Positions 26,601 through 34,570 of a DNA stretch of 64,000 nucleotides are shown piece by piece. Both the position numbers and the translations under genes were made by a program. The stretch is from Acidobacteriaceae bacterium (GTDB taxonomy: Bacteria > Acidobacteriota > Terriglobia > Terriglobales > Acidobacteriaceae). Numbering within the stretch: the first letter of the stretch is position 1; each line of letters begins with the position of its first letter. Where the stretch lies: assembly GCA_003151335.1 (NCBI GenBank), contig PLXE01000112.1, positions 131,555-195,554 of the forward strand, given 5' to 3'. The notes below the pieces were generated by a model, which did not search any database, was not told the DNA's origin, and was given only the letters and a program-made list of their open reading frames with translations.

Positions 26601-27293
26601 AGCAGTGGTGAAGGATTGCGTCTGTCCGGGGGTGAATCCAGTGGAACCATTCACTCCCCATATATCCTCGGTCCCCTGCGCCCCATACCGGTTAAATTCG
26701 GCTACGCTCTCGCGCTTTTGTTTTAGGTCGTCAATCTGCTGGCCGATGTCCTGTAGCAGCGCACTGGTGGTCTCCAGCGACGCAGTATCAAATAGCTTCT
26801 GCTGTGCGGCCTCCGCTGCCTTCTGTTGGTAAGCCTCAACCTCTTTTTCCACATCGAGCCATTTTTCATAGAGCTGGTAGGCGCCCTCGCCGAGCTGCTC
26901 GAAGATGTTCACGGCGCCGATGGCGATGAACAGCCCCATCGTCGCTTGCAGCCCCGCGGCCAGCGTTGCATTGCTCCCAATCACACGCGCCATGGCTCGG
27001 GGAATGCGGAGGCCCATCTCTTCGGAGGCCAGGCGCACGCTGTCCATTTTGCCGCGCAGGTTCTCGTATCCCGCGCCCGCAGCAGCAGCCGCGCCCGTGG
27101 CGTTCGAGGCGAACGTCGCGCCGGCCGCACCGGCGTGCTCCAGCGCCGGAGCCATGGTCGCCATTTTGGCGCTGGCCGCGGTGCCCGTCGTACCCAGCGT
27201 GTTCAGCTTGGTCTCGACGTTCGCGATCACACCGCTCGACGCATCCACCGTCTGGATGGTGATCGTCACGACGCCATCAGTAGCTCCTGGCAT
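23628..27293 (-). CDS. Phage tail tape measure-like protein
   Basis: At 1,221 residues it is by far the longest gene of the element. The N-terminus (VVTITIQTVDASSGVIANVE) is the usual tape-measure opening, followed by a hydrophobic helix (ATLAAGLQATMGLFIAIGAV) and long Gln/Ala/Glu-rich helical stretches (about 150-700) fit to span a tail. From about 740 it becomes Gly/Ser/Ala-rich with internal repeats (STLSSAGSTLNAAGTTLSS; two copies of FQP-DIN-xPT) and then a glycine-zipper membrane segment (GMGIGMAGIGAGMTIAQ). The C-terminus has YDSGGVIRHFGD and a Gly-rich linker. No tail tube or sheath genes are nearby. Confidence 0.8.
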   Translation of the reverse strand: MPGATDGVVTITIQTVDASSGVIANVETKLNTLGTTGTAASAKMATMAPALEHAGAAGATFASNATGAAAAAGAGYENLRGKMDSVRLASEEMGLRIPRAMARVIGSNATLAAGLQATMGLFIAIGAVNIFEQLGEGAYQLYEKWLDVEKEVEAYQQKAAEAAQQKLFDTASLETTSALLQDIGQQIDDLKQKRESVAEFNRYGAQGTEDIWGVNGSTGFTPGQTQSFTTANDADQAKKMGQAGQLHEHKTKLQDEEAQQALRNQATVHAGQLEGYAKNSQAQKDADALSKLHFDQQRANAAALAETINTSAEAQKAGLHITPEALKGQYDQQQHDAQATHLAQRQAADAAQSRSDTAAVTTAQNAATNSHLAGVALIRSQEQQAIEAAKGGIREIAAIREKYDQQVLDKIAEEQFATEKIQQTAAQAGLTGVAKIRAEGNERVTDLWANPANRAVPDEEKQKRALALEQQTDAEILDAHGQFNQQMADLSMRADAQMETGYARIEADAARTKARISEEFTKGYGQLPAQDPERVAAEQRAQAALNGVDQNAQRERQQMSERDNQEIARINAETAKASLPPWLAAQELIREQFDETAQKAKADLEAQLAYFKQVADQQHGLTTEQAAAQEQVWNQYYQRVTAEANRAAAEMEKAQQQTRDKLAGSLTSLLDNPSKYIEQRGKQIMMDMLANWMMQITEAKGPMGSALSVLFGMNPEMSTSTNPKTALGSIFAPQHGAAGAGGSSTLSAAGSTLSSAGSTLNAAGTTLSSSGTMLASAAQSLTSAAMQVGSLASGGGVGAGGFGGGGLTPGGGTGDFTDMFGSGGTGAMGGGFQPSDINAAPTGATGVMGAVPGMASAIGGPAAGAVGQSSSLFGTLASGGVFGSGVQNFMSGGTGAAPMLNPNGVPGVPGGFQPTDINQPPTNDAGVLGTPPSGDSSGSSFGLAQGMGIGMAGIGAGMTIAQNWGNPNIGSAVLNDAMAGASLGTAILPGIGTAIGAIGGAILGLFGSLFGDHGASQMRKYNDEQVVPAITKELTAYTAAQVGFDQGMQDMNLLQMKADAQAKQWGSGAVGVYQRKVVPEIAAAIDEMQRQQNADRSGAITMQAAQYDSGGVIRHFGDLSTGPNSGYIHAQVGERMMDRMTNMRHSSTLDAMNRGADISRGNGLGLGGGGNGGGGESHLHVHIRALDVQDFSRFLRSGGAQEIQSHLNANANRYAGKALGA

Positions 27294-27303
27294 TGCGGCT
27301 TAT

Positions 27304-28398
27304 TTACCTCGCGTCCGGCAGAGTCAATTCGGGGTGCTCGACTGCGCACTGCGAAAGTGCCTCCCCGAAGGTAATATGATCTTCGCGAGCGCGCTCGTTC
27401 GCGAGATCGGTCAATTTCTGCCCGTTCGATTTGGGGGCCTCTTCCTCGAAGCTGATGACTCCATCTGGGAGCGTGAGCTTTGGATTGTCTGCTGCGACCT
27501 GCGATAAAGCCTCACCGAAGGACAATGTTTTGTCTTCCCGCGCGCGCTGCGTCGCGAGTTCACTGAGGCGCTCGGAATTTGTTTGGAAGCGGAACGTCTC
27601 GCCGTTCTGCTCTACCGAATGGCCCCGGCTCGGGACAGTCAGTTCAGGATGCGCGGCGGCGGTTGCGATAAGTGCTTCCGCGAATGAGATGTGCTGCTCA
27701 TGCTGGCGCGCCACAGCAAGATCATTCAACTTGACAGAGTTTGGATCGAAGGGGAACGCCCTGCCGTGATGTTGCGCCGCCGGGCGTTTTGTTGGCCCGT
27801 CCGTGACGATGAATTCGACGCGACCTGCATCCCCGGCGTTGAACTGTACAACCTCGCCGGCACTGTCCTTGTTTGCCAGCTTTGTGAGGCCCGCGTCAGT
27901 TGAGTCCCCCTCGAGCATCACTCCCCCGACCCCGTACACTCGCGGCGGTAGGAAGCCGTAACCTGTGAGGGATGCTCCTTTTGCTGGATCTCGTTCGAAG
28001 CGCATGGACCGGGCAGTGCGGCCACCAAGTTTTTTTGACTTGAGGAGCTGATCGAAGCGGGGATCTACCCGGACTAACTTCCCAGAGAGTTTCGCGCCAT
28101 CCCGCCGCAACGCGCTAACGTTGGCGACAATAGGCCCGTCGCTGTTCGTGCGGCCAAAACGAACGGGAATGTGGTCAGCGATACTCGAAGGTTGAAAATT
28201 GGAGACCATGGAGTCGAGGTCCGCTTTGGTGAGAGGCACGTTATCATTGCCGGTGTCCGCCAGCGGGACCCATTGCCCTTCTTCATAGTGCAGAGCTGGA
28301 GAGCCGTCATCACTGCGTTGCGCGGAATCGTTGCCTCCAGTTTGCGCCCCGCCTCTCTGGGCTATGTCCATCTTTAACCAGTCGATCTTGTCAGCCAT
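27304..28398 (-). CDS. Mu gpI-like prohead protease/scaffold protein
   Basis: A 364-residue protein (ATG at 28398, GGGCGAGAG upstream). The N-terminal part (SMVSNFQPSSIADHIPVRFG, then KSKKLGGRTARSMRFER) has the layout of Mu-type I proteins, which act as capsid protease and scaffold. The C-terminal third holds three repeats of about 33 residues, each with an (F/S)FxEAL core and ending HPELT/NPKLT (around 245-275, 290-320 and 330-360). The repeats probably form the scaffold helix region. The tape-measure gene starts 10 bp beyond it. Confidence 0.7.
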   Translation of the reverse strand: MADKIDWLKMDIAQRGGAQTGGNDSAQRSDDGSPALHYEEGQWVPLADTGNDNVPLTKADLDSMVSNFQPSSIADHIPVRFGRTNSDGPIVANVSALRRDGAKLSGKLVRVDPRFDQLLKSKKLGGRTARSMRFERDPAKGASLTGYGFLPPRVYGVGGVMLEGDSTDAGLTKLANKDSAGEVVQFNAGDAGRVEFIVTDGPTKRPAAQHHGRAFPFDPNSVKLNDLAVARQHEQHISFAEALIATAAAHPELTVPSRGHSVEQNGETFRFQTNSERLSELATQRAREDKTLSFGEALSQVAADNPKLTLPDGVISFEEEAPKSNGQKLTDLANERAREDHITFGEALSQCAVEHPELTLPDAR

Positions 28399-28521
28399 GC
28401 TCTCGCCCTTTCTGCCCCAGCTCGGGAACTCGGGCGAGGGAGTGGCTCGCCCGTATCTCCGTTTCGCCATCCAGGGAGGCAAAGGATCTCCCCGCGAAAA
28501 GCTAACTCGAAACCCTCAGAA

Positions 28522-28555
28522 CGCGGGGGGAGGCTGGCCGGCCCCGACCCCCGCG
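28522..28555. other. GC-rich hairpin in the 212-bp gap upstream of the protease gene
   Basis: CGCGGGGG (28522-28529) and CCCCCGCG (28548-28555) make an 8-bp stem. Another pair, CTCGCCC/GGGCGAG, lies at about 28403-28439. The gap 28399-28610 has no gene and could hold a terminator plus a late promoter on the minus strand. Confidence 0.4.
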
Positions 28556-28610
28556 CTGTTCCGCTTGTCGAGGAGGTTACTCGCAAGCGAAAACTCTGTA
28601 CTCCAAAATC

Positions 28611-29279
28611 TCAGACCCGCTCGGCCGCGGGCTCCAACTCAGCAACATTGTCGAGCGCCTGCAGCACTTCCCTGAAGTTCTGTACCGCTGATGCCTGGGG
28701 ATCGCGACCGATATTGTCCAGATACGCCTTGCTAAAGGGATTCTCCAGTACCGGGGCCAAGTTGCCGGAGATCATCTCCGGCACACGCGTCCCCATTCTG
28801 CCCACTCGGTCCGCGCATGGCAGCAGGGACGGATGGATGCTTTGCAAGGCCTCAACGATTTCCCCGTCCGAGGCTGCTATCTGTCCCAGCGTCCTCTTCA
28901 AATCCAGCGCCAGGCCTAGCGCCTTCTGCTCCAGGTCGCCAGCCACACGGGGTTCGATAAGTTGGCGCACAGCAGCACACCGTTCGTGCCACTGCTCGCG
29001 TCGCAGTTCGGCCTTTATTGCTTCGATCTCGCCCGAGATCTGAATGAATGCCTCACCATTGAGAGCATCTTCCTCTCGGGCTTTGGTGATCTTCGCTACA
29101 AGGCGCTCGATGGCTTTCTGGGCATCGGGGCTCTTGTGGACGCGAGCTGCGACCACTAGGCCGTGCCGCTCAGCTTCGAGCGCGTCGATCTCCTCTTTGG
29201 ATTGACGCCTCTTGTCTTGTAGCTCCAGAAGTTGAGCTTCCTTCTCCTGGATCTCGGCCTGCAGCTTACTTGTTTTCAT
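28611..29279 (-). CDS. Coiled-coil protein of the Mu-like element
   Basis: A 222-residue protein, ATG at 29279 with GGAGGAG upstream. Residues 1-110 form an almost continuous charged heptad-rich coiled coil (SKLQAEIQEKEAQLLELQDK). The C-terminal half contains DLKRTLGQIAASDGEIVEAL and a segment ending AYLDNIGRDPQASA. I do not recognise a family. It overlaps the repressor gene end by 14 bases and may be co-transcribed with it. Confidence 0.65.
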   Translation of the reverse strand: MKTSKLQAEIQEKEAQLLELQDKRRQSKEEIDALEAERHGLVVAARVHKSPDAQKAIERLVAKITKAREEDALNGEAFIQISGEIEAIKAELRREQWHERCAAVRQLIEPRVAGDLEQKALGLALDLKRTLGQIAASDGEIVEALQSIHPSLLPCADRVGRMGTRVPEMISGNLAPVLENPFSKAYLDNIGRDPQASAVQNFREVLQALDNVAELEPAAERV

Positions 29280-30207
29280 CACAGTGTCTCCTCCACATCG
29301 CTTCCTGCGGTCCTATGGTCCTGAACCAGCAGACCACTCGCCCCTTAATCCGTTTACCTTTCAGGCTGATCTTTCGGGCTGCCGAGAAAGTCTCCCAATT
29401 GGTGAGCGGAACGGCTATCCCAGCGGCGACCCCTTTTACGCTCGCAGCCTGCAGCACCAGCCGCCACGGGCGCCCTGCTGTCTCCGGCCAATTCGCGGAG
29501 GCATGGTCGAGATCATCCCCTGCAACCTCAAAGCGGAGCCAGCCAGCCTGGATGGCTTCGAGTTGGATCATCCCATCCTTATCGGGCGTCCAGCGTTTCG
29601 CTAGTTCCTTTTCGAATTCATCCTGCGCGGCGAGAGCTTCTACCGCAACATCGGACCCATACAGCTCAACGAGCTGGCGCCGGATCGATTTCTCTTTGTC
29701 CTCGAACTCCAGGTCAACCCCCGCACCACGCCGCTGAAAAAATTCTGGAGGCTGACTGAGGATGTCTGGTGATAGAAGCTCAGGGTATTTAGTGAACTGA
29801 ACTACCACTAACTGCTGAAGGAAAGCCCAGGGGTCAGTCTCGGGGTGGCCGGGGTCACCCTCAACCCCCACCAGGTCTCCGGCTGCGAATGGGTACAGGG
29901 TATGACTCAGGCGCAGCATCTGTTTCGGCCGGACTGCAGTCAGCTTTTCGGTGTCGATGCCAGCTTTGCCCCATATTTCTAAGGCCAGCTCATAGTCAAC
30001 CTGGTTTGCCAGCCGAATCAGGCTCTCAGCCGAAGGCCGAAAGTCTCCGTTCTCCCAAGACCTCACCGCGCTTCTGTTAAGCCCAAGCATCAGGGCGAGA
30101 TCCTGCCGGCTCTTCTTGAGTTTTATCTTCCGGAAGTTGGCAAGCCACTTCCCTAGCTCAGCTACCTCTGGTGCCCTGGATCGTGTCGGCGTTTTTTTCT
30201 TCTTCAT
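29266..30207 (-). CDS. XRE-family HTH regulator, likely element repressor
   Basis: A 313-residue protein with a Lys-rich start and a Cro/cI-type HTH at about residues 26-68 (SRQDLALMLGLNRSAVRSWE). The C-terminal two thirds do not match a LexA/S24 protease that I can recognise; near the end VKGVAAGIAVPLTNWETFSA is the most structured piece. It is transcribed away from the transposition operon, and the 111-bp gap between them carries a promoter facing the transposase genes. The position equals that of the Mu repressor. Confidence 0.75.
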   Translation of the reverse strand: MKKKKTPTRSRAPEVAELGKWLANFRKIKLKKSRQDLALMLGLNRSAVRSWENGDFRPSAESLIRLANQVDYELALEIWGKAGIDTEKLTAVRPKQMLRLSHTLYPFAAGDLVGVEGDPGHPETDPWAFLQQLVVVQFTKYPELLSPDILSQPPEFFQRRGAGVDLEFEDKEKSIRRQLVELYGSDVAVEALAAQDEFEKELAKRWTPDKDGMIQLEAIQAGWLRFEVAGDDLDHASANWPETAGRPWRLVLQAASVKGVAAGIAVPLTNWETFSAARKISLKGKRIKGRVVCWFRTIGPQEAMWRRHCDENK

Positions 30208-30214
30208 TCTCTTC

Positions 30215-30242
30215 TTGACTTTCCGGCTCCGGGCACTACAAT
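30215..30242 (+). promoter_or_regulatory. Promoter of the transposition operon
   Basis: TTGACT (30215-30220) and TACAAT (30237-30242) are 16 bases apart, a good sigma-70 promoter, 77 bases before the first plus-strand gene. It begins eight bases beyond the repressor start, so repressor binding here would control both directions. Confidence 0.6.
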
Positions 30243-30318
30243 CATCTCATGCGTTGTTCACCGCCCATGACGGGCAGTACACTAAGCACGATTAAATGCT
30301 TCCCGAGGCCAACCCACA

Positions 30319-30711
30319 ATGACTAAGATAAGCTCGGAAATCGCTAACGACCAGCAGTATGAGCCCCGGGACGCGTTTGAGGCTGATGTCCGCCGGATGC
30401 TGAAGGCATTGTTGCCCAGGAAAAAACGCGCGGAGCTGGCAGCGGCCCTCACCGACATCCTAGATAACGAGCCCGCGCGAAGGATCACGAAGGCCCAACT
30501 CGACAACTTCGTCGCCGAAGGCAAGTGCCAGCCGCGGCTCCCACTCTCAGTGGCGAAAGCACTTTGCCAGTTGATCGGGCACCGCTCGCTCACTCGATAT
30601 CTGAACACCGAAGAAGAGCTGGCGTTAATCGCAATCGGCGAACACGCGAGAGCGAACAGGAAACTCCTCACTCAAATTGCTACACCAAAGGTCAAGGCAT
30701 GCCGGCATTAG
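30319..30711 (+). CDS. Phage early regulatory protein (CII position)
   Basis: A 130-residue, mostly helical protein at the head of the early operon. The sequence (RRITKAQLDNFVAEGKCQPR, then LPLSVAKALCQLIGHRSLTR) is consistent with a CII- or Ner-like DNA-binding protein, but I cannot fix a family. In Mu the equivalent place is held by Ner. ATG at 30319. Confidence 0.6.
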   Translation: MTKISSEIANDQQYEPRDAFEADVRRMLKALLPRKKRAELAAALTDILDNEPARRITKAQLDNFVAEGKCQPRLPLSVAKALCQLIGHRSLTRYLNTEEELALIAIGEHARANRKLLTQIATPKVKACRH

Positions 30712-30920
30712 AGTTGGGTAGCTCGATTTTGATTGCACGGGCCGCGAACCGGCCAGGTGATGCCCTTGCCTCACTTTCCGGGTTCAGCCCCGCCAATGCC
30801 TCTTGTCGCATGGTACACACGGGTCCTCCTCAATGCTCGCGTTTGGTCAGACTGCTTCTCAGAGACCTTTTTTCGTTTTCTGAATTTCGGCTGCTGCGGG
30901 CCTTGGGGGTGCTGAGATGA
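30699..30920 (+). CDS. Small uncertain ORF between early regulator and HTH gene
   Basis: A 73-codon frame that overlaps the previous gene by 13 bases and the next by ATGA, so coupling favours it. The product (MPALELGSSILIARAANRPG) is not recognisable. An alternative 51-codon frame at 30760-30915, rich in aromatic residues (WYTRVLLNARVWSD), overlaps it; only one is likely real. Confidence 0.3.
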   Translation: MPALELGSSILIARAANRPGDALASLSGFSPANASCRMVHTGPPQCSRLVRLLLRDLFSFSEFRLLRALGVLR

Positions 30921-31420
30921 AAAGCTCTGGGCCACAGCGCAGCGCCGCAGATCGGCTCATGATAATTGCCGCCATGCTTCCGCAGAACCGCGAGAGTGCT
31001 ACCGCTCAAGCCTCGCAGCCGCGCAATTGCCATGGCCTCTTCTCCGCTGTCGGTTTGGCACAAGGGCAGAGGCCGTCACTCGTTTCGATTGCGAAGCAAA
31101 TTGCGGTGGACAATAGTATGGGTGAAAGCACCGTATGGAACTGGTACCGCCGCTATCAGCAAGGCGGCTACGAAGCGCTTGGCAGGAAGCGGCGCGCCGA
31201 CCGTGGGCGGGCCATTTTCCTCGACCGATACCCGGAATTGCTTCCCATGATTGATGTCCGGCTGTCTGCTGGCCTGAGCCCCAAAGCAGTTTGGAAGTCG
31301 CTGCTCTGGATTCGCGGCCTCCACGGGCCTTCATACGACGTCGTACTCCGTTACGCCAGGGGCGGCTACCGCTTTGACGGGGAATCTCCCGCCCACGCAG
31401 GATCGGCGGCGACACTATGA
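30917..31420 (+). CDS. Stand-alone HTH protein related to transposase N-region
   Basis: A 167-residue protein. The middle (STVWNWYRRYQQGGYEALGR, followed by KRRADRGRAIFLDRYPELLP) is closely parallel to a segment of the following transposase (TIYRWVRRFTKRGLVGLADQ, followed by ARSDRGNSRFFEKYPDAATL). It thus looks like a separate copy of the Mu-type HTH/binding subdomain. It is coupled to the transposase by ATGA. It could assist or modulate end recognition. Confidence 0.65.
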   Translation: MKSSGPQRSAADRLMIIAAMLPQNRESATAQASQPRNCHGLFSAVGLAQGQRPSLVSIAKQIAVDNSMGESTVWNWYRRYQQGGYEALGRKRRADRGRAIFLDRYPELLPMIDVRLSAGLSPKAVWKSLLWIRGLHGPSYDVVLRYARGGYRFDGESPAHAGSAATL

Positions 31421-33555
31421 ATGGCCGCTGGCTTAGCCGCAAAGAGGTCCTGTCCGCCACGGGCTGGAGTGCACGTACCTTACCGCGCAAGGTGCACAGC
31501 GGGGAGCTTAAAACGCGCCAGGTGCGGGGCATTCGAGAGTACTCCCTCGACTCACTGCCGTTCGAATTCAAGGTGCGACTACAGCAGCAGCAAAGCGCGG
31601 CGGCTAACACATCGGAATTGGCTCTGGTTGCTTCGAGCAGTGCGCCAGAGCAGCCCGCGGTGGAGGAGGCGCCGGCAACGCAGCCGCCGGTGAAGGTTGC
31701 TTTCGCTTCCCCTGAGCAAGAGGCGCAAGCCCGCGAGCGTTATTCCAAGATCGAGCCCCTGATCCGATTTCAAGCCGAGGAGCGATCAAACCCGGCCGGG
31801 CAATTGCACCTTGCCCTGTCTCTGGTGCTACCCGATGGGAGCCCGGTTACAACGCGCACCCAGATGCGCCTCTACCTCGCCAACAAGCACGGCCTCTCCG
31901 ACATTACGATTTATCGATGGGTGCGCCGATTCACCAAACGTGGGCTGGTCGGGCTCGCTGACCAGGCGCGCAGCGATCGTGGCAACTCTCGCTTCTTTGA
32001 GAAATATCCCGATGCAGCAACCCTTGCTGCCTACCTCTACCTCGGGCAAAGGCAAAGTGCGCGCGCGGCCTATGAGGCCATCCAGCGCGATTGTTTGTTG
32101 CTCAAACTGAAGCCGTGCGAGCTGCCCTCGTACGAGACGGTGCGCGCATTCCTTAAGCGGACTCCCGAGCCACTGAAGCTGCTGGCGCGCGAAGGCGCAA
32201 GGGTCTATCGCGAGCGCTGCGCTCCGTACATCTCACGCGGATACGCGGATGTTTTCTCGAATGAGATCTGGGTATCCGATCACGCCCTGCATGACGTGGA
32301 ATGCCAGAACGACTGTTTTCTTGATGCTGATTTCGGAACCCCGATCCGACTGCGCCTCACATGTATTCTTGACTTCCGCTCGCGCTTTGTCGTGGGCTAT
32401 TCATGGGCATGGGAAGGAAGTTCCCGGTCCATCACCACGGCGCTTCGCCGGGCTGTGGCCCTGTACGGCCCAGCCGAAGTTTTCTACTGCGACAACGGCA
32501 AGGACTATCTAAAGGTTGGGCGCGGAGCGATGCCGGCCTATCTGCGCGAGAGTGGTGAGGCTCCCACAGAGTGGTACATGCACGAGATGGGCGCGATTGA
32601 GGAAATGGGTGTGCTGGCGCGGCTGGGCATGACTGTGCAGCACTGCATCGTGCGTCACCCGCAGAGCAAGCACGTTGAACGGTTCTTCCGCACGATGCAT
32701 GAGCGCTTCGATAAAAAGTTCCCGACATACACCGGAGGGTCTCCAGATCGCCGTCCAGATTTCACCACGGAAGCGATGGCCGAGCACCGCAAGCTCCTGC
32801 GCATCGGTGAGCCGGGCAGGTCGCTGCACCCACCGGCGAGCGCCTTCATTCGCATGGCCCTGGCCTGGCTGGATCAGTACCACTCCACTCCGCACAGTGG
32901 CAAAGGGATGGCCGGCCGCACTCCGCGCCAGGTCTTCGAGCAGGAGCGCAACCCACGGCAGAAGCCGGTGCCTGCTCCCGAAGTGCTGGCGCTGATGCTG
33001 GCAGAACGCCAGCGGCGCAAGGTGCAGGAGTGCTCGATCGTGCTGGAGAAGAAGCGATATATCGGCGACGATCAGGTTTCCGCCGCCATGCTGCATGAAC
33101 TCAATTCCCGCGAGGTGGTAGTGGCCTTCGATCTCCTCGACTTGGAGAAGGTCGCCATCCTGGACGACGAGGGCCGGCTGATTGCTTGGGCGCGCCAGGA
33201 AAACTATGTAACACAGTCCGCGGATGCGAACGAAGAAATTGCGGCTAGCATGCAGCAGCGCCGCCACCTGGAGAAGCAGACGCGGCACTTGATCGGCGGC
33301 ATCGCTGCTGCGGCGCGGGCCAACGGTGCGCGCACTGATGTGGAGCATCTCGCAATGCGCGCTGGCGTCGCTGGAGTTGGTGACGTCGTGACCCAGCGGC
33401 GCCCGCGGTTGCGTCCCGATAACACTGCGCTGGCCCCACTCTCAGCTTGCGAGATCGCGAGGCGCGCACTCGGGCACGCGCGCGTGCGTTCGGACAACTC
33501 GGCCGTGGCGCCGCTGAGCGCCGCCGAGGTTGCCCGGCGGTTCAGGGAAGGGTGA
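31417..33555 (+). CDS. MuA-like DDE transposase
   Basis: A 712-residue transposase. The N-terminal MuA-type HTH (LSRKEVLSATGWSARTLPRK) is followed by an Ala/Pro/Gln linker and an end-binding HTH region. The catalytic core shows D288 in IWVSDHALHD, D359 in FYCDNGKDY and E421 in SKHVERFFRTMH, the DDE triad with spacing like MuA. The Mu-C barrel region follows, and the C-terminus carries two copies of a R-DN-A-APLSA-E-ARR motif (about 668-690 and 693-712). It is followed by a MuB-like ATPase gene four bases later. Confidence 0.93.
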   Translation: MNGRWLSRKEVLSATGWSARTLPRKVHSGELKTRQVRGIREYSLDSLPFEFKVRLQQQQSAAANTSELALVASSSAPEQPAVEEAPATQPPVKVAFASPEQEAQARERYSKIEPLIRFQAEERSNPAGQLHLALSLVLPDGSPVTTRTQMRLYLANKHGLSDITIYRWVRRFTKRGLVGLADQARSDRGNSRFFEKYPDAATLAAYLYLGQRQSARAAYEAIQRDCLLLKLKPCELPSYETVRAFLKRTPEPLKLLAREGARVYRERCAPYISRGYADVFSNEIWVSDHALHDVECQNDCFLDADFGTPIRLRLTCILDFRSRFVVGYSWAWEGSSRSITTALRRAVALYGPAEVFYCDNGKDYLKVGRGAMPAYLRESGEAPTEWYMHEMGAIEEMGVLARLGMTVQHCIVRHPQSKHVERFFRTMHERFDKKFPTYTGGSPDRRPDFTTEAMAEHRKLLRIGEPGRSLHPPASAFIRMALAWLDQYHSTPHSGKGMAGRTPRQVFEQERNPRQKPVPAPEVLALMLAERQRRKVQECSIVLEKKRYIGDDQVSAAMLHELNSREVVVAFDLLDLEKVAILDDEGRLIAWARQENYVTQSADANEEIAASMQQRRHLEKQTRHLIGGIAAAARANGARTDVEHLAMRAGVAGVGDVVTQRRPRLRPDNTALAPLSACEIARRALGHARVRSDNSAVAPLSAAEVARRFREG

Positions 33556-33559
33556 CTAG

Positions 33560-34570
33560 ATGGCGACACTGATGAGCCAAGGCGCGATCCATAAACTGCG
33601 GCTGGAGTCCAACCCGAAGGACGGCCGGGAAGCGACGCGGGCGCGACTAATCGACTACCTGCAGCGCACGGGGCTGACCCAAGCCGAGTTTGCGAGGCGG
33701 GTTCAATACGCGCATAAAACCCTGAGAATGTTTTTGAGCGACAAGTGGTACCACGTCGCGGGCAACTCCGATTACATATGTCGCGCGATCAACAAATACA
33801 TTGGCACCCATCCCATAGCGCCGGCGCCTCAGCCCTTCGGCGAAATCTACGATACCGCCAACGTCCGGGCCATGCGCGAGACCTTTAAGGCCCTGCTGCG
33901 CCGCCCCGTGGCTTACATGATCTACGCCCCGCCGGGGAGCCAGAAGAGTTTTGTACTGGAGCACCTGGTTGGGGAATTGAATGGCCAAGAGTCCGCAAAA
34001 CGCGAACCCACGCAGGCAGCATTCTACTTGTACGCAATAGCTCAGATGACTCCCTCTCAGGTTATGAAGGCGGTCACGATCGCCTGCGGCGCCTCCTCCG
34101 CGGGCGACAGGATGAGCATGGCACGCAACCTGGCGCATGACTTTCAAGGCCGGCGCGTTCTGTTGGTCATGGACGAGGCACAGCACCTCTCCATCAACGC
34201 CTTCGAGACGCTGCGCGTTCTGCTAGACCAGCCCCCGCACTTCTCGCTTCTGTTCGCCGGTTCGCATGACCTGAAGCAGACCTTCGACAAATTTTCAGCA
34301 ACGCTGGAACAGTGGAATAGCCGCATCGTGGACAAGGTTCGGTTGCCAGGAGTGAAAGCGGACGAGGCCGAGGGGATCATCCGGCGCGAGATCGGCGAGT
34401 TGCTGAAAGCAGGCACGGCGGAGAGCGCGCGAAAAATGATCCGCGCCCTAATCGCTGGCGCCACGGTGAAGGATCAATTCGAAGAAGGCCGGCAGTACGT
34501 GAACATTCGGACCTTAAGTAATGCTTTAGCTGAGATCAAGCTGCAGTCTGGGACTGTGAGAAATGACTGA
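33560..34570 (+). CDS. MuB-like AAA ATPase (transposition target protein)
   Basis: A 336-residue protein equivalent to MuB. An N-terminal Cro-like HTH (LTQAEFARRVQYAHKTLRMF) is followed by the ATPase domain: P-loop region IYAPPGSQKSFVLEHL, in which both glycines of a canonical Walker A are replaced (A and Q), and Walker B RVLLVMDEAQHLS. A C-terminal helical domain ends at 336. MuB-type proteins deliver target DNA and stimulate MuA. The start lies four bases after the transposase stop. Confidence 0.85.
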   Translation: MATLMSQGAIHKLRLESNPKDGREATRARLIDYLQRTGLTQAEFARRVQYAHKTLRMFLSDKWYHVAGNSDYICRAINKYIGTHPIAPAPQPFGEIYDTANVRAMRETFKALLRRPVAYMIYAPPGSQKSFVLEHLVGELNGQESAKREPTQAAFYLYAIAQMTPSQVMKAVTIACGASSAGDRMSMARNLAHDFQGRRVLLVMDEAQHLSINAFETLRVLLDQPPHFSLLFAGSHDLKQTFDKFSATLEQWNSRIVDKVRLPGVKADEAEGIIRREIGELLKAGTAESARKMIRALIAGATVKDQFEEGRQYVNIRTLSNALAEIKLQSGTVRND

